A stretch of 64,000 nt of DNA from contig JAHJAA010000022.1 in assembly GCA_018814305.1 (NCBI GenBank), positions 62,001 through 126,000 on the forward strand, in the 5' to 3' direction. This document shows positions 54,901 through 62,053 of this stretch, piece after piece (positions within the stretch are counted from its first letter, which is position 1; each line of letters starts with the position of its first letter). The position numbers were made by a program, and so were the translations under genes. This DNA comes from Pseudomonadota bacterium (lineage in GTDB: Bacteria; Desulfobacterota; Desulfobulbia; Desulfobulbales; JAGXFP01). The notes beneath the pieces are model-generated. The model ran no database searches. It was not told the DNA's origin and worked only from the letters and a program-made list of their open reading frames with translations.

Positions 54901-55200
54901 GTCGGTGGTGGAACTGGCATGAACCGCCTTGGCTGGTCCCTTCAGGGGAGTCACCGAAGCCGGATCATGACAGCCGAGACAGATCGCGTTGTGGGTGGTC
55001 GCATCCGGATTGGTTGGGTCATCCGGATCCTGCAGGTTGGTCCACCACCAGGCTGAATTAGTATGGCAGGTATAGCAATAGATACCGTTGCTTTCATTAT
55101 GCGGAGCATCTAAATAATATGCTCCGACTGCAGAGCGCGGTAGAAAGAAAATCGCAACAATGACCGTTGCCAGTAGGAACGGGTAACGCTGGTTCATCAT
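45919..55200 (-). CDS. Giant multiheme c-type cytochrome (CxxCH/CxxxxCH family)
   Basis: A 3093-residue secreted protein. A signal peptide (about 1-26, ending SAVGAYYLD) precedes an array of haem motifs. By eye I count about 56 CxxCH and four CxxxxCH (for example CATASCH, CGIGGCH, CTTAPCH, CGTAGCH), plus one CxxxCH. Most lie in residues 35-1915 and 2595-2770. Between them (about 1915-2595) is a haem-free region of repeated beta-sandwich-like segments, and the last 330 residues also lack haems. Such proteins in Geobacter-like bacteria are thought to carry electrons to extracellular acceptors. GAGGGGG precedes the ATG. A TTGACA/TACTAT promoter lies 186 bases upstream. Confidence 0.93.
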   Translation of the reverse strand: MMNQRYPFLLATVIVAIFFLPRSAVGAYYLDAPHNESNGIYCYTCHTNSAWWWTNLQDPDDPTNPDATTHNAICLGCHDPASVTPLKGPAKAVHASSTTDTSHGTWSTQCTECHDPHYQGQLDWLTDPNLYLATGDFNTGLGALDYNIGGNYTTIGFGSVVANDPDFNIPASWYNKSGNADEAKATDGSRGLILAFPDSGPRETYEIIGVSGNVIKVKGNMTGASSGVTFGVIYGDSIRSYMWNAHGNGYRDIKFFTPNPTLGGEYGGLVDRRPTVEAGTEAPVGLCQVCHTATTVFTAAPGAVPTHYGSDCNQCHTAPEGFKATGHGSAFIGDVASGTVCATCHGTIVADPTSHANGCSTCHGVEAAINTNVIANESGRTVYDSLTDNAIYSWNGSSRLQDGSSRVVSDALFTPIECDECHQSKPAAIIAMTHGIVDHSITNGSYIPVRNTGGCTTGVGGLGCHNVATGSEVIPVTHKVNISDIPNACYKCHDSVNGFPWLDAVSDATAGTNASIGNGVGAACADCHPTRNSSFASHTVDHAARVLTTTLCVACHDGDPGTNTTAPNTINTPFVGVGEVHGTGCSACHQTDGTLQSGPNGDATGGAGACADCHVAFNGHSHHTVTTSTISVTTSCATASCHDTAYGGAGTARIAGLIPFTGNNEVHETLGCATCHDLANGGALQGSATNGNGGDGVYECADCHNATWASIHTGAAGVSHATKVTTATCDGCHTVTTTPYIGQVHANCATCHNTDGSMRSSGLTKADQVVAGACTGCHTNTSTWETIHSASAAVDHSQEVAVRGACTGVCHTATGGFGVGQIASLVNSSDDKVHDSCGGCHNGDGTRKAVVAPGGTGNIPANGGDCSWCHGSDYFDSHVHGTDAGYVSHTVGYLPNGLDGSAGTTGDNDTAQAAQQGCGIGGCHNAFDLTTWNGIRDEHDVVTNGFGPCNTCHKSNRTVNISTGYTSVGNVIATAPSTPDPSVSCDTCHEEKTPSTGHGNIDHTNYDPDLDTFDAVDNDTSCTPCHYGQTGAKSNDFHIYSIHDINDATLNPTGANNCGICHLSPSGGGQLHDYSGGGSTLGDNVNYEGINGGHGGICGTCHTPYAAGVSGAHNVKDHDQLGNQTECLDCHANTLGTEIQSVIHSAIGCSGCHDSGAGYLMKAGASSANHTYGTTDTCTGCHNGATSEFNGTTTVHATAGTETHVAKLLGNTNCTTAPCHQGNVQTVVHAGGLGCQNCHNTASDGTLINSASAHVKGVAQDCTQCHSAIAANFTAHNTTTRDANHASNITGISSAKCTDCHDPAGTKDILVDIHGTGASATCTTCHNASYGTTNGTLIGSAGANHTVGSPSDCVNCHVALSSDFTAHTSETHSARLTGLGSAKCTTCHDPAGTLDIILDIHDDGTPVSVCDLCHLDTTTPTTDGRFVADTAIATISNHVVGQESGCITCHPAFSSDFAGAHDIVGLSDHNELSTSGAAKCTNCHGIVNIIPTIHKGTCDNCHTDTVVAGGTDGTLKSWALNHNFAGTSNCLVCHVDHAADFGNHATDTHDAKLANWNQNGTPSKDCDNCHTAANGTAVRDTIHSINTCDNCHVDPVNDGSLRAGSFGNATLHTIGVQSNCTTCHGVGYFQYHTYGNTHTGITYDEAGGDTAQSGQQGCGTAGCHNDAGTNLANWAAIKQEHDAGQTLTNGCVRCHDYDGTNGDFNTVDDVAASAGIANGPVPGENCRTCHTDKVPNLDHGGHVTGDFSAPAICQNCHSIDVVGTVHPGSCGTCHESVQGGSANHVLIGSAANVIPTWDSMGGTKPHLCTACHTDATPDHKLHHHKTEAAQLGRCDTCHDASGSVDMMVAPKQLNCVSCHINDTGSQLEVLAYDLTQLNAANPTDPYVGVVASHTIVYEPGVSSISIYDYRFCLECHSGENPNADTAPVIKPFHGYPGDWTKGYLYAGAGQLPGLGLVAPAAYNNGLDDINSALEMPWLYQYYHPGPGIWDATGSSGIRRFNDAMVVRKGSNNQRLYQTPGAILNPNTDGGNKDTENIGHDGGFKMVPGNEDLGGGLDVLMAKGGAPWSNKNYSLSFTVPCVGGMGWCNDGNYTEVPRWADVASGDVIKVVMAQFDGTTLSIEATNSLAGAATLSISNYDGTGCSGNLLWDTISKHYIDCGSATWTSGDTITITSSAGNTLPVTVAVNDAQGAGGPAPNSLSVVTSDWVTSGDGAATGTLIVTATVDNSLSEPTYTVTYQTLTNEPLTWNGIQSKWLSQGVAFEGLTLNTTPGALRVWDPTAVGDNQLYTVTDLSDVVTVSSADYDNSTKLLNVVATEAGDNPYGSCAYYATYNSTDYPMNWTGTQLELVDADVSLDPGFNSSVTVHCASLGGDSVTYNSVSDSTPTVDDAVTITSAAWTNNGNGAALGSIFVTATHTDGDGVCSYSATYNGSGSQALSWNGAQSRYEATITNIAYTATINTVEISGAGTPCDTYAAFGSAATNLTDVVTVTQADHDGSTLTVAATESAQLDCGNTYLVDYNGSTSAAMGCTAGALTLTWNSAPTFVGGNVMVYSATAGGDSKTLAVTDTSGGGPVDHAALGHVTFAALATETCANCHSGDPVVEVHKNDCTMCHTSPPTLIATMPYDTDTSGTKDPIVAGTCGGCHMMFTNIETGRKKTWYHHYSDNAQGGNCVHCHSEARVDTTKWNAAPEQVACAYCHINYERMKNNDGAFELKTFSFVPATDYNTPLTSTLSDTHTIPNLLGGTGSPVEIQDMAVCFNCHDTTDMMSGMIGAPTKPPKPVRPYHASGIGELANLATVQDTYSTSGYTLTANTGPASDPGTTTPQIPLDYSTFYNEAAIERKNNAGCSSPGALEGKALYDNVSGEACKDDRHWVYRYHPGRGGITDTSGIIMSAGKPVGSFNVLFNFISPALKTGNPKYYLSNKNSESGSAPQNAYKGNGVDSVNGSNNYASCNSSYTDSYGTTWNFCGYQNVPYNQWTPSAPGYWVTVPAFANKVFGTDLPNITDEIRITSVDCGTGAIAAYTKLTEDYHLGSQAAGTVKVQINGGTVQSMTYNSGAKRWEYTGSCSTGNIILVTSTLGDGLGTASITAP

Positions 55201-56054
55201 AATCCCCCTCTCAAGTTATGATGAGTAGTCTGGACTGGCAGATAAAACTTATTTATCTGTTGTCATATTATGGTTCTCCATTTTTTCGTTGGCAGTTTTT
55301 TTTCATTTACACCCGGGCAAAATCCCATTTCGGCTTTCCCCGGCAGAGATGGAATTTCCCCCAATCCCAATTTTAACTGATTAATATAGCTCTATAGTAT
55401 CAATGGCCCCCATAGCTTGTCAAGAACAATACTCAAAAAAAGAACGCAAAAGCAATATGTTGGCACCATGATGGAGCAATTTACTACTGCTGAAGGAATT
55501 ACCTGCTTACCCCTAAATTCAAGCTATAAAGACAACGATTACTACTTACCGTAATTGGTCGTTTTCCAAGTCACAATAACGGCCTTCCAATACAGTACAA
55601 GCGTCCATACATGTTACACAACGCCTTCTATACAGGCGATCAAGATATCGATATAATTAAATAAATACGCAAAATAAACCGGATTTACCAAAACCAGACG
55701 ACCGCCGCGACCCATAGAAATTCAGCCCAAAAGCAAATATATTGAGATTAAAAAAATAAACACGGGGTGATACGGGATTTCGAGGGGCTACAAAAACCCG
55801 CGCCTAGTCTCCCAATGGGGTTTTTAAAAAAAATATTATCCCCTTTCAAATCGCTCCAAATGGCGTTTTGAGTCTATGAGCTGAGAATCTCGGGGCGTTT
55901 AGTTGGTAGGCAACATCCAATGAGGAATACAGGGAGAGTTGATTACACACCTCCATATTCTTTCGATCATAAAAATCCGGCTTGCGTTTTGGTCTACAGA
56001 TCAGCACCTCTGTACCCATCTCATCCCAAAGGCATTGATCCGGGAGAAGATCTC
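55201..56054. other. Long non-coding region before the giant cytochrome
   Basis: About 850 bases between the TPR membrane protein stop and the cytochrome start, with no supported gene on either strand. The right half (55700-56054) shows no feature I can name. The left half holds the cytochrome promoter and a 186-base leader that contains a hairpin with CCGGG/CCCGG arms near 55313-55345. No recognised riboswitch class matches the leader. Confidence 0.6.
55394..55423 (-). promoter_or_regulatory. Sigma-70 promoter of the giant cytochrome
   Basis: On the minus strand TTGACA (complement of 55418-55423) and TACTAT (complement of 55394-55399) are separated by 18 bases. Transcription would begin near 55386 and give a leader of about 186 bases. 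Confidence 0.55.
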
Positions 56055-58010
56055 CTACCTTCCATGCTCTTTCTCCGCTAAAAACAAAAGGTTTTGACGA
56101 GCTTCTTCAAAATCAGGTCTGATCCGTAACGTTTCCTGGAAATGATACCTGGCCCGGATAAAGTCGCCTTGACGGGCATAGGTAAGCGCCAGATTGTTAT
56201 GGGTTAGAAAATCATCCGGATTGATCCTGAGCGCCTCCTGGAAATGGCCGACAGCTTCATCCAGGCGTCCGTACATGGCGAGAATAATGCCAGCATTATT
56301 ATGGACATCGGGATCACTGTCCAAAGGTTGGTTTTGATGGGACAGGTCTAGGTGAGCCAGGGCCTCTTCAACCCGTCCCCGGCGGCCCAAATGAGTACCG
56401 AGATTGTAGTGGGTCCCCGCATTCAGGCGGTCGAAGGAGAGGACATGACGATAGACCTGCTCCGCATCATGGAGATCGCCCGCCTTCTCCAGGGCCAGGC
56501 CAAGATTGTTGTAGGCCGTGACATACAACTCATCATGGGCAATCGCTTCCCGATAATGCTCCATGGCATCCGCTACCCGCCCTTTTTCCTCCAGGGCCTG
56601 ACCAAGATTATTGTGGATCCTGGCTTGGTCGTGACATTTAACCAGGCAATCCAGCCAGAAATCAACTTTATCGGCCCAGACCCGATTTCGCTGAAACGTC
56701 CAAATAGACAAGACAATCATGATGGAGACCAGAACCACTCGCTTTATTCGATCATTGGTCAACACCTTCCGCAACGTCAGGACCAACAGTAAAGACAGAA
56801 ACATGGAGGGAAGATAGGTCCGATGTTCATAAATTATCTCCAGACCGATGATGGAGGACTCAATGACCAGATTGCCCAAAAACCACAGTAAACAGAACGC
56901 CCAGAGTCGATGCCGGCGAATCAACCAGAACGCCGAAAAAGTAAGAGCCAGTAATGTGATTAATGACAGGAGAGTGGTGATGGGTTCAAGGAGAGAGGTC
57001 GAAGCAGGGAAATCATGGAGCAAGGTCAAGCGACTGGGATATGGAAAGAGAAAAAGAGAGATATAAAATACGATGACCCGCCACTGGGTGATAAAGCGCT
57101 GGCCCATGGTAAAATCCCGGAGACCATAGCCGGCCTGGAGGCGCTCCCAGGGATTATCACCCAGGTAAAAATAGACTAAAGCCAGGCCAAGGACTAAACC
57201 GATCACCAGGTTTCGACCATTGCGTTTCAACCACTGTCGATCAAGTCTCTGAAAAAAGAACCACTCGTATATCCAGAGCATAAAGGGTAAGGTCGCCGCG
57301 ATTTCCTTGGAACCAAAGGCCAACAATCCGCTGGCCAGACATCCCGACCCCCAAAGCCACTTTTCACGGCTTTTTTCGGACAGGCGGCCTTGAATATAGC
57401 ACAGCATCGCCAACAGGTAAAACATCGCGGCCATGCTGTTCATCCGTTGGACAATATAGGTCACCGACTGGATATGCAGGGGATGGACCAACCAGATCAC
57501 AGCGGCAAAATAAGCGCTTTCCCAGACCCCAAACCCTTCACGTGACCCATTGCCCTGAAAAATTTTCAAGGTCCTGCCAACCAGCAGAAACAACAGGAAT
57601 CCATTGATGCCATGGATCAGGATGTTGATCAACCGGTAAACCGCCGGATCATATTGCCCCCAGAGATAGTTGAGGGCGAAGGAGAGATTGGCCACCGGTC
57701 GATTGTGGAGGTGCGCACCGGAAACGACCCGCTTGAGACCGGCCACGCTGAACTCTTTCAACTGAAGGTGGGGATTGTTGATTATGTTGGAGGTATCATC
57801 GAAATAAAACGGGTAGTCCAGGGTCTGCTCATAGACCGCCAGCAAGAGGAGCGGCAAGAGCAACAGCAATGACTTTTGCCACCATGGCCGTTTTCCCCCT
57901 GTCGTTTCAGGGGCGCCACGGATCTCCTGATTATCCCTGTCTGGAATCGCTGGTAGTGCCTGGAGCTTCGAACGCGACGCCTTCCTTCTCTTTTTTCTGC
58001 CTGTATCCAA
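56055..58010 (-). CDS. TMTC-like polytopic membrane protein with C-terminal TPRs
   Basis: A 651-residue protein. A basic N-terminus (about 40 residues) leads to roughly nine or ten membrane helices with features of the GT-C/PMT-like fold: an early acidic pair in YPFYFDDTSNI and HLHNRPVANLS, as in TMTC-type mannosyltransferases. Five tetratricopeptide repeats fill residues about 440-640 (for example NNLGQALEEKGRVADAMEHY). The start is TTG at 58010 with GGGGGTGG upstream, because a stop lies just before it and no ATG is available. It may glycosylate or help organise exported proteins; the partner is unknown. Confidence 0.75.
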   Translation of the reverse strand: MDTGRKKRRKASRSKLQALPAIPDRDNQEIRGAPETTGGKRPWWQKSLLLLLPLLLLAVYEQTLDYPFYFDDTSNIINNPHLQLKEFSVAGLKRVVSGAHLHNRPVANLSFALNYLWGQYDPAVYRLINILIHGINGFLLFLLVGRTLKIFQGNGSREGFGVWESAYFAAVIWLVHPLHIQSVTYIVQRMNSMAAMFYLLAMLCYIQGRLSEKSREKWLWGSGCLASGLLAFGSKEIAATLPFMLWIYEWFFFQRLDRQWLKRNGRNLVIGLVLGLALVYFYLGDNPWERLQAGYGLRDFTMGQRFITQWRVIVFYISLFLFPYPSRLTLLHDFPASTSLLEPITTLLSLITLLALTFSAFWLIRRHRLWAFCLLWFLGNLVIESSIIGLEIIYEHRTYLPSMFLSLLLVLTLRKVLTNDRIKRVVLVSIMIVLSIWTFQRNRVWADKVDFWLDCLVKCHDQARIHNNLGQALEEKGRVADAMEHYREAIAHDELYVTAYNNLGLALEKAGDLHDAEQVYRHVLSFDRLNAGTHYNLGTHLGRRGRVEEALAHLDLSHQNQPLDSDPDVHNNAGIILAMYGRLDEAVGHFQEALRINPDDFLTHNNLALTYARQGDFIRARYHFQETLRIRPDFEEARQNLLFLAEKEHGR

Positions 58011-58469
58011 GCCACCCCCGCTGTGAATCGGCCAGTTGTTGAGTCATTCCCCTGAACCTATTGTTACCATCTTTCCCCGGAGCTTCCAATTCTTTCCTAG
58101 GGCTCAGCCAAACGGCAGGTGTCAGTCCCTCCCAAGAGAGATTCACCCCAAACAAAATCTTTAATACGTAAAAACAAACAAAGCCTGGAATTGCAAATCG
58201 CCACCGTGCACAATCCCAGCAAGAGACCTGAGTTTCGATCAGCTACACTCATTTAATAATTTCTCCCAACCAAGACGCCCCATTAGTTCTTCCCCTGGAG
58301 TCTCGATACCGTTATGATGAAAAAAAAGATCTGCAGCGCTGTCCCCAGAGGGCCAATTTAGCCCAAAGAATCTTTTGTTTATAACGTCATGGGGCAACGT
58401 GATGCTTCAAGGAGCTGGAGCGACCGATCTTTTCCTCTAAGAAGGTCCTTTAAGCCGGGTGAATACGTT
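58011..58469. other. Divergent intergenic region before the OmpA-family gene
   Basis: About 460 bases without a supported gene. Divergent promoters for the TPR membrane protein and the OmpA-family gene are expected. The last 90 bases form a possible folded leader closed by ATAACGT/ACGTTAT, entered separately. Confidence 0.5.
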
Positions 58470-58471
58470 AT
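58381..58471 (+). promoter_or_regulatory. Possible folded 5' leader closed over the OmpA-family start codon
   Basis: ATAACGT (58381-58387) pairs with ACGTTAT (58465-58471), which includes the first two bases of the ATG at 58470. Inside lie a GACC/GGTC stem and smaller CTT/AAG pairing. Closing this stem would hide the start codon, as in translational regulatory leaders. No known riboswitch class was recognised. Confidence 0.3.
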
Positions 58472-59720
58472 GAAAAAAACAATCCTGCTCATCATTGTTT
58501 TATCCATCCTCTGGCTGGTCCCTCCGGTCTCATCCCAGACCCCCAGGCTAAATCAGCCCCCAATCGGAACCCTGAAAGGGCAGATTTTTCTCAATGATCT
58601 GCCCCAGAAAAATGTTCTGGTGTCGTTTTTTGTTACCCAAAAGGGCCTTCCTCCCGTCGATGGTGGCAAACGGCGAGTGCCGGAGGTTATCGCTTTTACC
58701 GATGCCGAGGGGATGTTTACGATAAATCTCATTGCTGCCGAATACTATCTCGGGATGCTCAAAAGAGACCGGCCCTCTCCCGGCCCACCCCGCCCCGGGG
58801 AAAAATATTATTTCGCCACCGCCGGCCAAGGAGTTCTGCAAACCTTTGCCATTCAAGCCCATGAAACTCTTGAGGCCGGAAGGATCAATGGTGCCCCGCC
58901 GGATTTTTTTGCCGACACCTCCGATTCCATTACGGTTACCGGTGTTGTCCGGGATGAGCAGGGCAATCCATTCCCCGGAGTCATCGTCCTCGGGAAGTCC
59001 CAACTCAGTTCGCCGAAACCGGAATTCATCTCGCAACAAACTGATGCCGAAGGACGGTACACCCTGAAGTTCCCCCCAGGCATTCCTTTTTATCTGATCG
59101 CCCGGCAATCAATTATCGATGCCCGGCCCTTGCCAGGAACCTCTATAGGCACCTATGGCATTAAATCCAACACCGGATATGCGGCCCCCTCAATTTATCG
59201 AATCGCCAGTCCGCCGCCGGGAGTTTTGGAAAATAAAGAGGGCGGAGAGGCACAATCAGTTTCCGGTCAAGCCGGCGAGACCATAAGCGGGATCGATATA
59301 GACATGTACAAGATTCCAAATCCAGAATCGATCAAGGTCTCGATCCAAGGCAGCCAGGATGCCCCCAAATTTTCCCAGGGGGCAACCCTCAAAAATATCC
59401 ATTTTGACTTGGACAGTCACCTTTTGAACCCCGATTCTTCGTCGGAACTCGACCAATGGCTGGACTTTCTTCGCGGTCAACCAGGGCTGAGCTTTGAATT
59501 GAATGGGCACACCGACAACTCCGGTTCCCGGACCTACAACCTGGAACTCTCCCTGAAAAGGGCACAGGCCGTTGCCGACTATCTTGCTCAACAAGGGATT
59601 TCCTCGTCCAGGATGAAAATCCAGGGTTTTGGGCCGGACCAACCAAGGAAAAAAAATGATAGCCCGGAAAACCGCCGTAAAAACCGACGGGTAGAAATCA
59701 AGTTCACCGCCAAACCCTGA
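58470..59720 (+). CDS. OmpA family protein with N-terminal carboxypeptidase-regulatory-like domains
   Basis: A 416-residue exported protein. The start at 58470 opens a signal peptide (MKKTILLIIVLSILWLV); the frame extends upstream to 58389 but without one. The middle contains beta-sandwich segments typical of carboxypeptidase-regulatory-like domains (GVVRDEQGNPFPGVIVLGKS, TDAEGRYTLKFPPG). The last 105 residues are an OmpA-like peptidoglycan-binding domain (FELNGHTDNSGSRTYNLELS, RAQAVADYL, NRRVEIKF). It likely anchors an envelope structure near the outer membrane. A hairpin without T-run follows at 59743-59772. Confidence 0.9.
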   Translation: MKKTILLIIVLSILWLVPPVSSQTPRLNQPPIGTLKGQIFLNDLPQKNVLVSFFVTQKGLPPVDGGKRRVPEVIAFTDAEGMFTINLIAAEYYLGMLKRDRPSPGPPRPGEKYYFATAGQGVLQTFAIQAHETLEAGRINGAPPDFFADTSDSITVTGVVRDEQGNPFPGVIVLGKSQLSSPKPEFISQQTDAEGRYTLKFPPGIPFYLIARQSIIDARPLPGTSIGTYGIKSNTGYAAPSIYRIASPPPGVLENKEGGEAQSVSGQAGETISGIDIDMYKIPNPESIKVSIQGSQDAPKFSQGATLKNIHFDLDSHLLNPDSSSELDQWLDFLRGQPGLSFELNGHTDNSGSRTYNLELSLKRAQAVADYLAQQGISSSRMKIQGFGPDQPRKKNDSPENRRKNRRVEIKFTAKP

Positions 59721-59742
59721 CTCCATCTCTGCCACTTCTTCG

Positions 59743-59772
59743 AGCAACGGAAAAGGATACTTTTCCGTTGCT
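59743..59772. terminator. Hairpin after the OmpA-family gene, weak terminator
   Basis: Twelve-base perfect arms AGCAACGGAAAA (59743-59754) and TTTTCCGTTGCT (59761-59772) with a six-base loop. No T-run follows on either strand beyond the stem's own T4, so termination is uncertain. Confidence 0.45.
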
Positions 59773-59997
59773 TGCCTGACCATACTCTGATGGGTAGACA
59801 CCTCCTGGGCCTTCAGCTAACAGAAACGGGATAAATCATTCCGCTGGCTGTCAAGAAAAAGACCAGGCCTCATTTCCACAATACATACCAACCCCCCCAC
59901 CCACCCAAAAAAATAATAGGAATTACTCCCACTAATAAAAATAATCGGGTAGATTCAAGGAGTAAGTTCTTTTAATTCATTTTTTTGGTGCCATCCT

Positions 59998-60014
59998 GGA
60001 TAATCCGATTATCC
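59998..60014. promoter_or_regulatory. 17-base palindrome upstream of the five-haem lipoprotein
   Basis: GGATAATCCGATTATCC has seven-base perfect arms around CCG. It lies 40-56 bases before the ATG at 60054, in a position suited to a repressor or activator site. Confidence 0.5.
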
Positions 60015-60053
60015 GAAGCAACCCTTATCAAATTTATATAAGGAGAACCGGAA

Positions 60054-61940
60054 ATGAAAAAAATGATTCTTTTGGCAGGTGTCCTGGCAGTTGCTTCAGC
60101 CGCCCTTTCAGGCTGCAGTGGGGGCGGGGGGGGTGACAACACTCCGCCAACCTCCACCGGACAGCCGGATCTTGATGTAAAGGCGGCCCGGATCGAGTTC
60201 GGCAACGTGACCCAGGGAGCCACGACCAGCAACTCCCTGACCATCACCAATAACGGCACCGGGGAGCTAACCATCAGCGGCATCTCGGCCCCCAGTTCGC
60301 CTTTTTCAATCTCCAGTGACCAGTGCACCGGGACCGTGGCGGCCGGGGGAAATTGCACGGTCACAGTGGCCTATACCCCAAGTACCACCGGGAGTCACAC
60401 CTCGGCCATGATCATCAGTTCCGATGATGCGGATTACAGTTCCCTGAGTGTCGACCTGCTCGGCAGCGCCGGAGATCTGACCCTGGTCAATATGCCGGGG
60501 ACCCAGCCCGGCAAGGCCGGGGCCATTGAGGGTGTTGCCCAATGTCTCTCCTGCCATGGCGGGGTCGACAGCGGGGTGGGTGGCGTGCCGGACGGCATTG
60601 CCGAAGGCCCCTATGATACCTGGAAAACATCCATGATGTCCATGGCGGCCAAGGACCCCCTCTACTGGGCGCTGGTGGCGGTTGAAAACAAATTATTTGC
60701 CAGTAAAGGCGTAGCCATCGGTGACTATTGTCTCCGTTGTCATGTTCCCAAAGGCTGGCTCGAAGAACGCTCGGAACCGGCCACCGGTTCCGCCTTTTTA
60801 CCCGATGATCTCAATGGGGTGCTCTGTGATGTGTGCCACCGCATGGTGGATCCGACCTCAACGGAGGGCCTCGCCTTGACCGAGGAGGATGTGGAGACCT
60901 ACCGGAACGCCCAATACGTGGTGGCTTCTCCGGTAAGCGGCAAAGATGTTAAACGTGGCCCCTATGAAGTTACTACTTTCAACGGTAAGCACGACACCGC
61001 CAAATCAGACTTTCATCTCACCTCCGAATTTTGTGGCACCTGTCACGAGATCACCAACCCTTTCTACAACAACACGGTCATGGTGGAAAAAACCTATACC
61101 GAGTGGAAAAACTCATCGTATCCCGCGGAAGGCACCCAGTGCCAGACCTGCCATATGCCTCGGGTAACCGGTTATGCCTCGGTTTTCTTAAATCCCCTCA
61201 GGGACGATATCGGGTTACATAATTTTTCCGGCGGTAATACCTGGGCGCCTTACGCTGTAGCCGCCTTTGACCCCAGTATGCCTGCCTCCTATGCGACCAC
61301 CTCCAGCGCCCGAGCCCAGAGCATGCTGGAGACAGCCGCCACCCTGGAGGGTTCTTCCGACGGGACCACGCTCACCATCAAAGTAACGAACAACTCCGGC
61401 CATAAACTACCCACCGGGTTTACGGAAGGGCGACGTATGTGGATCAATGTCAAATTTTATGACACCAGTGGAGTCATGGTTTCAGAACTTGGAGGGTATG
61501 ACGAAACCACCGCCACCCTCTCCTCGGCAGGCACCACCGTTTATGAAGCCAACCCCGGCACCAAGGACATAGACGGTTTCGCCGATGAACCGAGTTTCCA
61601 CTTTGCCTTGAACAACCATATGTACAAAGACAACCGGATCCCGCCCAAGGGTTTTACCAACAGCGGTTTTGAGGCCAACGGAGCGCACATCGTCGGAGCG
61701 ACCTATGCCGACGGACAGAACTTCGATACCGTAACCTATACCGTACCGGCAAATGCAAAGACGGCGGAGGTCTCTTTAAAATATCAGACCACCTCCAAGG
61801 AATTTATTGAATTCCTGCGGGATGAAAACCTCAACAATCCATACGACGTCAAGAATGCCGGTGCCCAGATCTATACCATCTGGGAAAATACCGGGAAAGC
61901 GACTCCGGCCACCATGGGGACCATTACCGTTAATCTCTAG
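60054..61940 (+). CDS. Multiheme c-type cytochrome lipoprotein with choice-of-anchor D-like domain
   Basis: A 628-residue lipoprotein. The signal peptide ends in a lipobox with the cysteine at residue 21 (AALSGC), followed by a glycine-rich linker. An Ig-like choice-of-anchor D domain (about 40-140, FGNVTQGATTSNSLTI) precedes five CxxCH motifs (CLSCH, CLRCH, CDVCH, CGTCH, CQTCH), and the last 210 residues are haem-free beta structure. It probably sits at the outer membrane and takes part in electron transfer together with other cytochromes. AAGGAGAA lies before the ATG. A strong terminator follows. Confidence 0.9.
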   Translation: MKKMILLAGVLAVASAALSGCSGGGGGDNTPPTSTGQPDLDVKAARIEFGNVTQGATTSNSLTITNNGTGELTISGISAPSSPFSISSDQCTGTVAAGGNCTVTVAYTPSTTGSHTSAMIISSDDADYSSLSVDLLGSAGDLTLVNMPGTQPGKAGAIEGVAQCLSCHGGVDSGVGGVPDGIAEGPYDTWKTSMMSMAAKDPLYWALVAVENKLFASKGVAIGDYCLRCHVPKGWLEERSEPATGSAFLPDDLNGVLCDVCHRMVDPTSTEGLALTEEDVETYRNAQYVVASPVSGKDVKRGPYEVTTFNGKHDTAKSDFHLTSEFCGTCHEITNPFYNNTVMVEKTYTEWKNSSYPAEGTQCQTCHMPRVTGYASVFLNPLRDDIGLHNFSGGNTWAPYAVAAFDPSMPASYATTSSARAQSMLETAATLEGSSDGTTLTIKVTNNSGHKLPTGFTEGRRMWINVKFYDTSGVMVSELGGYDETTATLSSAGTTVYEANPGTKDIDGFADEPSFHFALNNHMYKDNRIPPKGFTNSGFEANGAHIVGATYADGQNFDTVTYTVPANAKTAEVSLKYQTTSKEFIEFLRDENLNNPYDVKNAGAQIYTIWENTGKATPATMGTITVNL

Positions 61941-61982
61941 CCCGCCTGAGCGGTCTGGGGTTACCCCTGGGTTCTCTTTCCA

Positions 61983-62024
61983 GCCCGCCGCGCAATAGGT
62001 TGCGCGGCGGGCAGTTCTTTTTTA
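61983..62024 (+). terminator. Rho-independent terminator after the five-haem lipoprotein
   Basis: Thirteen-base stem (GCCCGCCGCGCAA, 61983-61995, with 62000-62012), four-base loop TAGG and a T-rich tail ending near 62024. Confidence 0.9.
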
Positions 62025-62053
62025 CTTCCCCCTCTCTGACGCTCCTATTCCAG

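Larger units (their letters stand above)
59721..60053. other. Intergenic region before the five-haem lipoprotein
   Basis: About 330 bases. Besides the hairpin at 59743-59772 it has a C-rich run near 59888-59906, AT-rich sequence, and a 17-base palindrome at 59998-60014. AAGGAGAA stands before the cytochrome ATG. No gene is supported. Confidence 0.55.

Noticed and set aside
45919-55200. Many long open frames on the opposite strand of the giant cytochrome (for example 49687-51123 and 54112-55056)
   Set aside because: They are low-complexity Gly/Met/Thr/Ile-rich shadows of the repetitive CxxCH coding sequence, without ribosome-binding sites or recognisable domains.
55201-55386. Cyclic di-GMP-I (GEMM) riboswitch in the giant cytochrome leader
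   Set aside because: The invariant GGCAAACC and GACGCAAAGC stretches are not present.
59256-59801. Minus-strand frame of 181 residues opposite the OmpA-family gene
   Set aside because: It is the mirror of a well-supported OmpA domain and has no domain of its own.
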